From NCBI GenBank assembly GCA_031277795.1, contig JAITLQ010000018.1, forward strand, positions 372,001 through 436,000: a stretch of DNA of 64,000 bases, in the 5' to 3' direction. The stretch comes from Arthrobacter sp. (lineage in GTDB: Bacteria > Actinomycetota > Actinomycetes > Actinomycetales > Micrococcaceae). The notes below the pieces were generated by a model. That model did no database searches. It had not been told where the DNA came from and saw only the letters and a program-made list of their open reading frames with translations. Below, piece by piece: positions 10,620 to 19,021 of the stretch. Position 1 is the first letter of the stretch, and each line of letters begins with the position of its first letter. The position numbers were made by a program, and so were the translations under genes.

Positions 10620-11273
10620 ATGGAGGCTGACGAGCCAGCTGAACGGCGTCGCTTCGCCCGGGCGGGGCTGAAGGACCCGCGCTTGATCGTGGGCCTGGTG
10701 CTCGTGGTTGCCTCGGTCCTCGGGGTCGTCGCCTTGGTGCAGAGCTTCGAGCGGACGCAGGCCGTCTACGCCGCGGCGAGGGACCTCGGGGCGGGCCACG
10801 CGCTGACGCCGGAGGACCTCGTGGTCGTCGAGGTGCGGCTGGGTGAGAGCGCGGGGGCGTACCTGAGCGCGGCTCAGCCCCCGCCCGCCGGAACCCGGGT
10901 GAGCTCGGCCGTGCGGCGCGGTGAGCTCATCCCCCTGCGCGCTGTCGCCGAGGCGGCGGAGACGCGGCGGCCCATGAGCCTCGAACTCGCCGGAGGCGTG
11001 CCGGCCGGCGTGGGTGTCGGCTCGAGCGTAGACGTCTACGTCACCCAGAGCGATCCGGCCGCGACGGAGGCGCCGCGGCTCGTGCTCTCCTCGCTCGAGG
11101 TGACCGGCGTGAGCGCGAGTTCGGCCGGACTGGCTGGCTCGGCCGCCACACGGATCGAGGTGTTGGTGCCCCCGGAGGACGTCGCCGCCTTGGTGGCCGC
11201 CCGCGCGGCGGAGCGCATCGACGTGGTGGCGGGGGCGCCCCTCGCCTCGAGCGGCGCCGGGTCCTCGCCGTGA
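10620..11273 (+). CDS. SAF-domain membrane protein, CpaB-like
   Basis: 217 aa. A basic cytoplasmic N-terminus, one transmembrane helix (residues about 21-40), then a SAF domain (about 47-111: YAAARDLGAGHALTPEDL, then VRRGELIPLRAV). SAF domains occur in CpaB/RcpC of Flp (Tad) pilus systems, where they help assemble the outer secretin, and in antifreeze and flagellar P-ring proteins. Here the rest is short and no secretin, prepilin, TadA ATPase or TadB/C gene is nearby, so a pilus role is not supported. ATG 10620 has GAGAGGGGG four bases upstream. Its stop overlaps the start of the ATPase gene by four bases (GTGA), so the two are made together and probably act together. Confidence 0.8.
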   Translation: MEADEPAERRRFARAGLKDPRLIVGLVLVVASVLGVVALVQSFERTQAVYAAARDLGAGHALTPEDLVVVEVRLGESAGAYLSAAQPPPAGTRVSSAVRRGELIPLRAVAEAAETRRPMSLELAGGVPAGVGVGSSVDVYVTQSDPAATEAPRLVLSSLEVTGVSASSAGLAGSAATRIEVLVPPEDVAALVAARAAERIDVVAGAPLASSGAGSSP

Positions 11274-12460
11274 CCAGCGTCGTGGTGGTGGGGGACGAGC
11301 GGGGGCTCGTGGCCGAGTTGGAGGCCCGCGGCACCCTGACGGTGGTCAGGCACGTGAGCGACGCCCCCGAGCTGCTGGCCGCCGTGGGCGCCGGACTCGC
11401 GAGCGTCGCCGTGTTTGCCTCGGGGGCCTCAACCCTCGATGCGGCGCTCGTCGAGGCGCTGCACCGGGCGGGAGGGCGCGGGGTGGCGCTGGCCACCGGC
11501 GACGCGGAGCGCCTGCGCCTGGAACGCTGGGGGCTCGGTGTCCTGCCGTGGGACGCCGGCGCCGAGGAGGTCGAGGCGGCGGTGGCCGGGCTGCTCGCGG
11601 GGGAGGGCGCCCGGCTGGGTCTCGTCTCGGCGTCCGACGGCGCGCCGCGAACCGCGCCGCCGCGCCGCGGCAGGATCACCACCGTGTGGGGAACGGGCGG
11701 CGCCCCCGGACGCTCAACCCTCGCGCTCAACCTGGCGGTCGAGGAGGCGCTGCGCGGACGGCGCACCGTCCTGGTCGACGCAGACACCCACGGCGCGAGC
11801 CTCGCGAGCGCGCTCGGCCTGCTGGAGGAGAGCGCGGGCATCGTGCGGCTGTGCAGGCAGGTGGACCAAGGCGGCTTCGACCCGGGAGCGGACGGCGAGG
11901 CCTTCGCGAGGATCCGCGCGGGCGGAGCCGGTTTGCGCTTCACCTCCGGGCTGCCGCGGCCGGAGCGGTGGGCCGAGGTCTCCGGGCCCTCGCTCGGCCG
12001 CGCCCTCGCCGCGCTCGCCGCCGTGTGCGACGAGGTGATCGTGGACGTCGCGGCGCCCGTGGCACGGGACGACGAGCTGCTGCTCGACACCTTCGCCCCC
12101 CAACGCAACGACGCGACCCTCAGCGCCATCGGCGCCAGCGACCGCCTGCTCGCGGTGGGCCAGGGAGACCCCGTCTCCCTCCCGCGCCTGGTCAGGCTGT
12201 GCGAGGAGGCGGCGACCCTCCCCGCCGGCCCGCCGCCCGTCGTCGTCCTCAACCGGGTGCGCGCCTCCGTGAGCGGGGCGCACCCAGAACGCGGCATTCG
12301 GCGCGCCTGGGAACGCTTCGGCCCCAAGGCCTTCTCCCCGAGCCACTTCCTGCCCTGGGACCCCGCGGCGGCGGACGCCGCGCTGCTGTCCGGGCGGGCG
12401 CTGGCGGAGTCCTCGCCCCGCTCCGGCCTGCGCCGCTCGATCGCCCAATTGGCCGGCTGA
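11270..12460 (+). CDS. MinD/ParA-superfamily P-loop protein, CpaE-like
   Basis: 396 aa. Residues 1-115 form an N-terminal receiver-like or linker domain (VVVVGDERGL start); residues 136-396 are a MinD/ParA-type ATPase-like domain with a P-loop GTGGAPGRST (141-150), the following helix LALNLAVEEAL and a strand with VLVDADTHG (A' motif, 167-175). The P-loop lysines of the usual deviant Walker A (KGGxGKST) are both missing; arginine replaces the second one at the invariant position, so ATP hydrolysis may be weak or altered. CpaE-like proteins position Tad pili, and related actinobacterial proteins are annotated as septum-site or Flp-assembly factors. GTG start coupled to the SAF-domain gene. The biological role is unknown. 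Confidence 0.8.
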   Translation: MTSVVVVGDERGLVAELEARGTLTVVRHVSDAPELLAAVGAGLASVAVFASGASTLDAALVEALHRAGGRGVALATGDAERLRLERWGLGVLPWDAGAEEVEAAVAGLLAGEGARLGLVSASDGAPRTAPPRRGRITTVWGTGGAPGRSTLALNLAVEEALRGRRTVLVDADTHGASLASALGLLEESAGIVRLCRQVDQGGFDPGADGEAFARIRAGGAGLRFTSGLPRPERWAEVSGPSLGRALAALAAVCDEVIVDVAAPVARDDELLLDTFAPQRNDATLSAIGASDRLLAVGQGDPVSLPRLVRLCEEAATLPAGPPPVVVLNRVRASVSGAHPERGIRRAWERFGPKAFSPSHFLPWDPAAADAALLSGRALAESSPRSGLRRSIAQLAG

Positions 12461-12475
12461 GGAGCGCCCGGCGGC

Positions 12476-12494
12476 CGCCGCGCCACGCGCGGCG
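12476..12494. terminator. Weak hairpin after the CpaE-like gene
   Basis: Seven-bp stem CGCCGCG / CGCGGCG with a five-base loop, 16 bases after the stop. Short, no T tract, so only a possible terminator. Confidence 0.3.
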
Positions 12495-12527
12495 AACACG
12501 CCGGTGTCGGGGCGCCCCGTCACGGGC

Positions 12528-12533
12528 TAAGGT
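12528..12533 (+). promoter_or_regulatory. Candidate -10 box of NAD-glutamate dehydrogenase gene
   Basis: TAAGGT fits TANNNT; transcription would begin near 12540, leaving a leader of about 47 nt that holds the ribosome-binding site GGAGGGC. No clear -35 box. Confidence 0.35.
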
Positions 12534-12586
12534 GGGACACGTCTCGCCGCAATGACGCGGTAAAACCAAAGCTCTCGGAGGGCGTC

Positions 12587-15500
12587 GTGAACGACTCGGG
12601 CCTCGGCCAGTCGCATCCCGTTGAAGCGATCGAGGTCACCGCTGACCTCGTGCGCACCTACTATCGGCACCTCGCCCCGGAGGACCGGGCCGAGCGAGAC
12701 GAGGGGGAGCTACGCCGCCGCCTCGTGAGCCACGCGGCCCTCGGCTCGGCTCGCCCGGCCGGGACGGCCAAGGTGGGCGTCGACACCAGCGGCGGGAACA
12801 CCGTGGTGCAGATCGTCACCGACGACATGCCCTTCCTCGTCGACTCCGTCACGAACGCCGTGCTGCGCCACTCCAAGGAGCTGGCGCTCATCGTCCACCC
12901 GACCTTCATCGCGCACCGCGCGCTCGCCGACGGCGGGCTCCTGGCGCTCAACCCGGTTCCCACCGCCCGCCCCGTCGCGAGCGGGGACACGGCGGCCCTG
13001 CCCAAGCTCGATGTCGTGGCGGCCCCCGCGGGCGGAAGCGCCGCCATCGAGTCCTGGATCAGCGTGGAGATCTCCGGAACGCTGGACGACGACGCCGCGG
13101 CCGCCTTGGCGGCCGACGTCGCCTCCGTGCTGCACGACGTGCGTGTCGCGGTGGATGATTGGCCGCAGATGCGGGCCAAGGCGCGCGAGCTGGCCCTCGA
13201 GATCACGGGCGGTTCCATGCCGGCCGAGGCCAGCGACGCGGCGGAGGCAGCCCAGCTCCTCGCCTGGCTCGACGACGGCAACTTCACCTTCTTGGGCTAC
13301 CGCGAGTACACGCTCGAGTCCCCGGAGGGACGCGATTCCCTCCGCCCCGTCGACGGGACCGGTTTGGGCCTGCTGCGCGGGGCGGGCGAGGCCCGCGCCC
13401 TGACGGGGCTCGGCCTGGCCAGGGCCCGCGAGAAGCGCGCGCTCGTGCTGACCACCGCCAACCGCCGTTCGACGGTGCACCGCAACACGTACCTCGACTA
13501 CGTGGGCGTGAAGTCCTTCGACGCCGCCGGCAACGTGACGGGGGAGCGCCGCTTCATCGGCCTCTTCGCCTCCTCGGCGCTCAGGGCGCCCGTGCGCTCC
13601 GTTCCCGTGGTGCGCACCAAGGTGGAGCGCGTGCTCGGTGACTCCGGTTTTGCCCCGGATTCGCACGCGGGCAAGGACCTGCTCACCATCCTCGAGACCT
13701 ATCCGCGCACCGAGCTGTTCCAGGCGGACGAGGAGACGATCGCCGCCACGGCCGACGGCATCATGCACCTGCAGGAGCGTCGCCGCACGCGCGTGTTCCT
13801 GCGCCAGGACTACTACGGCCGCTTCGTCACCGCGCTCGTGTTCATCCCGCGCGATCGCTACACCACCCCCGTGCGCCTGCGCGTGGAGGAGGAGCTCGGC
13901 TCCACCTTCGGCGCGCTCTCGATGGACTACGAGCTGCGCATGAGTGAGTCGGCGCTCGTCCGCCTCGCCTACCGCATCCGGCTCTCCGGCGAGGAGAACG
14001 CGGCGGTCGTCAACCAGGCCGAGCTCGAGGCCAGGCTGGGCCGCGCCGTGCGTTCCTGGTCGGAGGGCGTCGCCGAGACCTTCGCCTCGCGCCTGGACCC
14101 GGCGGCCGCTCGCTCGGAGTCGGCCCGCTGGGCCGAGGCCTTCCCCGCGGACTACCGCGTGGGCTACGAGGTCGAGGACGCGCTCACGGATGCCGCGCGC
14201 TTCGATGCGCTGGAGGGCAGCGAAGGGATCGGCCTGTACCTCGAGACCTCGCAGGAGGGCACCCGCCTCAAGCTCTACCTGCAGGAGGCCCAGCCGCTCT
14301 CCTCCATCCTCCCGGTGCTGCACGCGCTGGGCATCGACGTGCGCGACGAGCGTCCGTACGCCGTCCGCCCGGCCGGCGGCGGCGAGTACTTCCTCTACGA
14401 CCTCGGCGTGCGTTTGCCGCAGGGCGGGGCAGTGGAGGGTGCCGCGCTCGAGCAGCTGCTCGCCGACGCCTACCGCGCCGTCGCCCACGGCCGCGCCGAG
14501 TCCGATGCCCTGCAGAGCCTCGTCACCGGGGTGGGCTTCTCGTGGCGCCAGGTCGCCATGCTGCGCGCCTACTCGCGCTACTTGCGCCAGCTGGGCGTGC
14601 CCACGTCTCCCGCCTTCTGGGCCCAGACCTTGGTCCGCTACCCGGAGGTGGCCCGCGCCCTTGTCGGCCTCTTCGAGGACAGCTTCGACCCCTCCCGCCC
14701 GGAGGAGGGGCGCCAGGCCGCCGTCGCCGCGCGCCACGCCGCGCTGGAGGCCGGGCTGGAGGAGGTCGGCACGCTGGACGCCGACCGGTTGATCCGTCGC
14801 GTGCGCGGCCTCATCGACGCCACGCTGCGCACCAACTACTACCAGGGGCAGAACCGGCTCGCCTTCAAGCTGGCCACCCGCACCATCGAGGACGCCCCGC
14901 TGCCCCGCCCGGCCTTCGAGATCTGGGTCTACTCGCCCGAGGTGGAGGGCGTGCACCTGCGCTTCGGCGAGGTGGCGCGCGGCGGCCTGCGCTGGTCCGA
15001 TCGCGGCGAGGATTTCCGCACCGAGATCCTGGGCCTCGTGAAGGCCCAGACCGTGAAGAACGCCGTCATCGTCCCCACGGGTGCCAAGGGCGGCTTCTTT
15101 GCCAAGCAGCTCCCGGACCCGGCGGTGGACCGCGGGGCCTGGATGGAGGCGGGCAAGGCCGCCTACTCGGAGTTCATCCGTTCGCTGTTGGACGTGACGG
15201 ACAACCTCGCGACCGAGGCGGACGGCACCGAGCGGGTGCTCCCGCCGGCCGACGTCGTGCGCCGCGACGCCGACGATACCTACCTCGTGGTGGCGGCGGA
15301 CAAGGGCACGGCCTCCTTCTCCGACCTCGCCAACTCGCTCGCCGCCGAGCGCGACTTCTGGCTCGGGGACGCCTTCGCCTCCGGCGGCTCGGTCGGCTAC
15401 GACCACAAGGCCATGGGCATCACGGCCCGCGGCGCCTGGGAGTCGGTGAAGCGCCACTTCTTCGAGCTGGGCGTGGACGTCCAGAACGAGGACTTCACCA

Positions 15501-17398
15501 TGGTCGGGATCGGCGACATGTCGGGCGACGTGTTCGGCAACGGCCTGCTGCGCTCGCGCCACACGCGGCTCGTGGCCGCCTTCGACCACCGCCACGTCTT
15601 CATCGACCCGCAACCGAACGCCGCAGCGTCCTTCCACGAGCGCCAGCGGCTCTTCGACCTGCCGCGCTCCAGCTGGGCCGACTACAACCGGGAACTCATC
15701 TCCGAGGGCGGCGGCGTGTTCGGTCGCGACGCCAAGTCGGTGCCGATCAGCCCGCAGATCCGCGAGGCCCTCGGCCTGGCGGCGGAGATCGAGAGCCTCT
15801 CGCCCCCGGAACTGATCCAGGCGGTGCTGACGGCGCCGGTTGATCTGCTCTACAACGGCGGCGTCGGTACCTATGTCAAGGCGAGCGACGAGACCGCCGC
15901 TGAGGTCGGGGACCGCGCCAACGATGCCATCCGCATCGACGGCGCCCAGCTGCGTGTCAAGGTCATCGGCGAGGGCGGCAACCTGGGCATGACCCAGCGC
16001 GGCCGCATCGAGGCGGCGCTGGCCGGCGTGATCGTCAACACCGACGCGATCGACAACTCGGCCGGCGTTGACTGCTCCGACCACGAGGTCAACATCAAGA
16101 TCCTCGTCGATCGCCTGGTGCGCGACGGCGCGCTGGCCTCCGAGGACCGCGCCGCCATGCTCCACTCCATGACCGATGACGTCGCCGATCTGGTGCTCAC
16201 GGACAACTTCGATCAGAACGTGCTGCTGCTCAACGAGAAGCAGGACCCGGGCCAGTGGGGTGCCTCGCAGGAGCGGCTCATGACCTTCCTCGAGGCGAAG
16301 GCCGATCTCGACCGCGAGCTGGAGTTCCTGCCCTCGAGTGAGGCCTTCGCCAAGCGCCTCGACGAGGGCGGCCGGCTCACGACGCCGGAGCTGGCCGTGA
16401 TCGTGGCCTACGCCAAGATCCAGCTGGCCACGGCGCTGACGGCCTCGGACCTCCCCGACGATCCCGCGCTGGCCGGCGTGCTCTCGGACTACTTCCCGAC
16501 CGAGCTGCGCACGCGCTTCGGCGACGCGCTGCAGGCGCACCCGCTGCGCCGCGAGATCATCGCGACCGTCCTGGCCAACGACGCCGTGAACCTGGGCGGC
16601 GCCTCGTACGTCTTCCGCGCCATGGAGGAGACGGGCGCATCGGAGGCGGACGTCGTGCGGGCCTTCCTTGCCCTGCGCAGCATCTACCGCATGGACGCGT
16701 ACGTCAGCGACGTCAACGCGCTGCCCGCGTCCTTCGGGACCGAGCACTGGCTGCGCCTCCACGGTGACCTGCGCCGCCTGCTCGATCGCACCACCCGCTG
16801 GTTCATCGAGCACGATCAGGTCTCCGGTGGCGTCCAGGCCTCGGTCGAGCGCTTCAGCGAGCCCGTCGCACGCCTCGAGCCGCTGCTGCCGCGGCTGCTC
16901 TCCGGCGTGGACGCCGCGCGCGTGGCGCAGTGGCGCGAGACGGCCCTGGCCTGGGGAGCCGGCGAGGAGCTGGCCACGCGCTGGTCGCAGCAGTTCGAGT
17001 CCTTCGCCCTGCTCGACATCGTCTCGATCTCCCACCGCACGGGGCGGGACGCCGAGGAGGTTGCCGGCGTCTACTTCGCCGCGTACGCCGGCTTCGGCGT
17101 TGACTCGCTGCTCGATCGGATCACGGCGCTCCCGCGCACCGATCGCTGGAAGACCCTGGCCCGCGCCGCCCTGCGCGACGACCTCTACGCCACGGTGGCC
17201 GACCTCACGGCGGTCGTCCTCGAGGACGAACCGGACGCGGGGGATCCCACGGCCCGGCTCATCGCCTGGCAGGAGCACAACGCCGAGCGACTCGAGCGAA
17301 CCCAGCGTTCCTTCTCCGAGGTGTTGGGGGCCGGCGGCAACGACATGGCATCGTTGTCCGTGGCGCTGCGATTGCTGCGCTCGATCGTGCGCCGCTAG
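12587..17398 (+). CDS. NAD-specific glutamate dehydrogenase, large (180-kDa) class
   Basis: 1603-aa enzyme that interconverts glutamate and 2-oxoglutarate plus ammonium with NAD, usually in the catabolic direction. Length and organisation match the GDH-180 class of Streptomyces, mycobacteria and Pseudomonas: a long N-terminal region with ACT-like segments (DDMPFLVDSVTNAVLRHSK near residue 85; YRVGYEVEDAL near 525), a central catalytic core (FRTEILGLVKAQTVKNAV, VPTGAKGGFF, residues about 810-840) and the Rossmann part (GIGDMSGDVFGNGLL, KVIGEGGNLGMTQRGRIE), then a helical C-terminal region. GTG 12587 is used because GGAGGGC lies just upstream. In mycobacteria the enzyme is inhibited by unphosphorylated GarA; no garA is visible here. 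It probably links to the nitrogen genes at 53.8-61.1 kb metabolically, not as an operon. Confidence 0.95.
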   Translation: MNDSGLGQSHPVEAIEVTADLVRTYYRHLAPEDRAERDEGELRRRLVSHAALGSARPAGTAKVGVDTSGGNTVVQIVTDDMPFLVDSVTNAVLRHSKELALIVHPTFIAHRALADGGLLALNPVPTARPVASGDTAALPKLDVVAAPAGGSAAIESWISVEISGTLDDDAAAALAADVASVLHDVRVAVDDWPQMRAKARELALEITGGSMPAEASDAAEAAQLLAWLDDGNFTFLGYREYTLESPEGRDSLRPVDGTGLGLLRGAGEARALTGLGLARAREKRALVLTTANRRSTVHRNTYLDYVGVKSFDAAGNVTGERRFIGLFASSALRAPVRSVPVVRTKVERVLGDSGFAPDSHAGKDLLTILETYPRTELFQADEETIAATADGIMHLQERRRTRVFLRQDYYGRFVTALVFIPRDRYTTPVRLRVEEELGSTFGALSMDYELRMSESALVRLAYRIRLSGEENAAVVNQAELEARLGRAVRSWSEGVAETFASRLDPAAARSESARWAEAFPADYRVGYEVEDALTDAARFDALEGSEGIGLYLETSQEGTRLKLYLQEAQPLSSILPVLHALGIDVRDERPYAVRPAGGGEYFLYDLGVRLPQGGAVEGAALEQLLADAYRAVAHGRAESDALQSLVTGVGFSWRQVAMLRAYSRYLRQLGVPTSPAFWAQTLVRYPEVARALVGLFEDSFDPSRPEEGRQAAVAARHAALEAGLEEVGTLDADRLIRRVRGLIDATLRTNYYQGQNRLAFKLATRTIEDAPLPRPAFEIWVYSPEVEGVHLRFGEVARGGLRWSDRGEDFRTEILGLVKAQTVKNAVIVPTGAKGGFFAKQLPDPAVDRGAWMEAGKAAYSEFIRSLLDVTDNLATEADGTERVLPPADVVRRDADDTYLVVAADKGTASFSDLANSLAAERDFWLGDAFASGGSVGYDHKAMGITARGAWESVKRHFFELGVDVQNEDFTMVGIGDMSGDVFGNGLLRSRHTRLVAAFDHRHVFIDPQPNAAASFHERQRLFDLPRSSWADYNRELISEGGGVFGRDAKSVPISPQIREALGLAAEIESLSPPELIQAVLTAPVDLLYNGGVGTYVKASDETAAEVGDRANDAIRIDGAQLRVKVIGEGGNLGMTQRGRIEAALAGVIVNTDAIDNSAGVDCSDHEVNIKILVDRLVRDGALASEDRAAMLHSMTDDVADLVLTDNFDQNVLLLNEKQDPGQWGASQERLMTFLEAKADLDRELEFLPSSEAFAKRLDEGGRLTTPELAVIVAYAKIQLATALTASDLPDDPALAGVLSDYFPTELRTRFGDALQAHPLRREIIATVLANDAVNLGGASYVFRAMEETGASEADVVRAFLALRSIYRMDAYVSDVNALPASFGTEHWLRLHGDLRRLLDRTTRWFIEHDQVSGGVQASVERFSEPVARLEPLLPRLLSGVDAARVAQWRETALAWGAGEELATRWSQQFESFALLDIVSISHRTGRDAEEVAGVYFAAYAGFGVDSLLDRITALPRTDRWKTLARAALRDDLYATVADLTAVVLEDEPDAGDPTARLIAWQEHNAERLERTQRSFSEVLGAGGNDMASLSVALRLLRSIVRR

Positions 17399-17443
17399 CC
17401 GGCACCGGCGCGGTCGCCCGCCACGCGAGGAGCGTTTCGTCCC

Positions 17444-18907
17444 ATGGGCCTGTTTGATGCCGTCAGAGAATCGGCGCAGCTGAGCAACGAGGACGAGGAG
17501 TGGCTCCATCTCCTGGTGGGCGACTGGCAGCTGGTCTCCGACCTGGCCTTCGCCGACATCGTGCTGTGGGCCAACGGGCCCTCCGGCGCGCTGATGGCGC
17601 TGGCCCACGTGCGCCCCTCGACCTCGCACACGGTGTTCCACACCGACTTCGTGGGGCAGCGCATGCGCCTGGGGCTGCGGCGCCTGGCCCAGGAAGCGAT
17701 CGACTCCGGCGCCCCCGTGCGGGCGCCGGAGCATCACTTCACCCCGGAGCACGCGCTCAGGGTGGAGGCGGTGCCGGTGGTCAGGGACGGCCGCACCCTC
17801 GGCGTGTTGACCATCCACGCCGACGTGGCCAGGGCACGGACCTCCTCCCGACTCGAGCAGACCTACCGCTCGAGCGCCCACGATCTGCTCGTCATGGTCT
17901 CGCGGGGCCTCTGGCCGGACTTCGCGACCCCCACGGGCGGGCGCCGCGGTGCCCCGCGCGTGGGCGACGGCCTCGTGCGCCTGGATCGCGCCGGCGTCGT
18001 GGAGTACGCGAGCCCCAACGGCGTCTCGGCCTTCCGCCGCCTCGGCGGCGTCGACTCGCTGGACGGCCGCCGGCTCACCGACGTGGTGGAGGCCGCGGCT
18101 ACGAGCCACAAGGTGGTCGACGAATCCCTGCCGCTCGTGCTCTCCGGGCGCATGCCGTGGCGGGCCGAGATCGAGGCGGGCGGCGTGGGCCTCAACGTCC
18201 GGGCGATCCCGCTGCGCACCGAGGAGGGGCGCTACGGCGCCCTCGTCCTGGCCCGCGACGTGACCGAACTGCGCCGCCGCGAGAAGGAACTCGTCTCCAA
18301 GGACGCCACCATCCGCGAGATCCACCACCGCGTCAAGAACAACCTCCAGACGGTCGCCGCCCTCCTGCGCATGCAATCGCGGCGCATGCAGTCCCAGGAG
18401 GGCAAGCGGGGGCTCGAGGAGGCGATGCGCCGCGTGGGCGTCATCGCCCAGGTGCACGACGCCCTGAGCCACGGCCTGAGCCAGAACGTGCCCTTCGACG
18501 AGCTGGTTGACCGGCAGATCCGCATGGCGGCCGAGCTCGCCTCGCCGGGCACCACGGTGCTCACGCGCCGCGTCGGTTCCTTCGGCGACCTCCCGAGCGA
18601 GCTGGCCACGCCCTTCTCCCTCGTGCTCAACGAGCTCGTGTCCAACGCGGTGGAACACGGCCTCGCCGAGCGCGACGGCTCGGTGGTGGTGCGGGCCGAG
18701 CGCCTCACCCAGGAGGGCGGGGAACGCCTGCTGGTCGACGTCGAGGACGACGGCGTGGGGCTGGGCGGGGTGGTACCGAGCGGTGGGCTGGGCACCCAGA
18801 TCGTGAAGACGCTCGTCTCGGCCGAACTGGGCGGGTCCATGTGGTGGGAGGACCGCAGCGAGGGCGGGACCCGCGTGCGCATGGATCTGCCGCTGCCCAA
18901 GGACTGA
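17444..18907 (+). CDS. pdtaS: PdtaS-type sensor histidine kinase (HisKA_2 family)
   Basis: 487-aa soluble kinase. An N-terminal GAF-like sensor (residues about 10-150), a PAS-like domain (about 175-285), then a HisKA_2 dimerisation domain with EIHHRVKNNLQT (phospho-His at 294 or 295) and an HATPase domain (LNELVSNAVEHG N-box, DDGVGLGG, GGLGTQIVKTLV). This order matches PdtaS of mycobacteria, whose partner PdtaR is an ANTAR RNA-binding antiterminator; PdtaS-PdtaR responds to nitric oxide, copper and nutrient signals there. No pdtaR is in the window. No transmembrane segment is seen. ATG 17444 has GAGGAG about 13 bases upstream. It ends just before a strong bidirectional hairpin. Confidence 0.88.
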   Translation: MGLFDAVRESAQLSNEDEEWLHLLVGDWQLVSDLAFADIVLWANGPSGALMALAHVRPSTSHTVFHTDFVGQRMRLGLRRLAQEAIDSGAPVRAPEHHFTPEHALRVEAVPVVRDGRTLGVLTIHADVARARTSSRLEQTYRSSAHDLLVMVSRGLWPDFATPTGGRRGAPRVGDGLVRLDRAGVVEYASPNGVSAFRRLGGVDSLDGRRLTDVVEAAATSHKVVDESLPLVLSGRMPWRAEIEAGGVGLNVRAIPLRTEEGRYGALVLARDVTELRRREKELVSKDATIREIHHRVKNNLQTVAALLRMQSRRMQSQEGKRGLEEAMRRVGVIAQVHDALSHGLSQNVPFDELVDRQIRMAAELASPGTTVLTRRVGSFGDLPSELATPFSLVLNELVSNAVEHGLAERDGSVVVRAERLTQEGGERLLVDVEDDGVGLGGVVPSGGLGTQIVKTLVSAELGGSMWWEDRSEGGTRVRMDLPLPKD

Positions 18908-18950
18908 CCCGAGGACGCCTCCACGGATCAGGCGGCTCGTTCGCGCGCGA

Positions 18951-18990
18951 CGGCGGCGGGCCCGACCCAGAGGGGTCGGGCCCGCCGCCG
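18951..18990. terminator. Bidirectional terminator between pdtaS and the lytic transglycosylase gene
   Basis: Perfect 18-bp stem (18951-18968 with 18973-18990), loop AGAG. Converging genes end 44 bp and 32 bp away on either side. Confidence 0.8.
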
Positions 18991-19021
18991 TGGTGTCGAG
19001 GGGCGGGGCCGCCGGCCGGCC

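Noticed and set aside
10620-12460. A Tad/Flp pilus operon
   Set aside because: Only CpaB-like and CpaE-like genes are present; no prepilin, TadA, TadB, TadC or peptidase.
12710-18658. Very long open frame of 1982 codons on the minus strand, opposite the glutamate dehydrogenase and pdtaS genes
   Set aside because: High-GC coding strands suppress stops on the opposite strand; the translation is Arg/Gly/His-rich with no family motif, and the plus-strand genes are clearly real.
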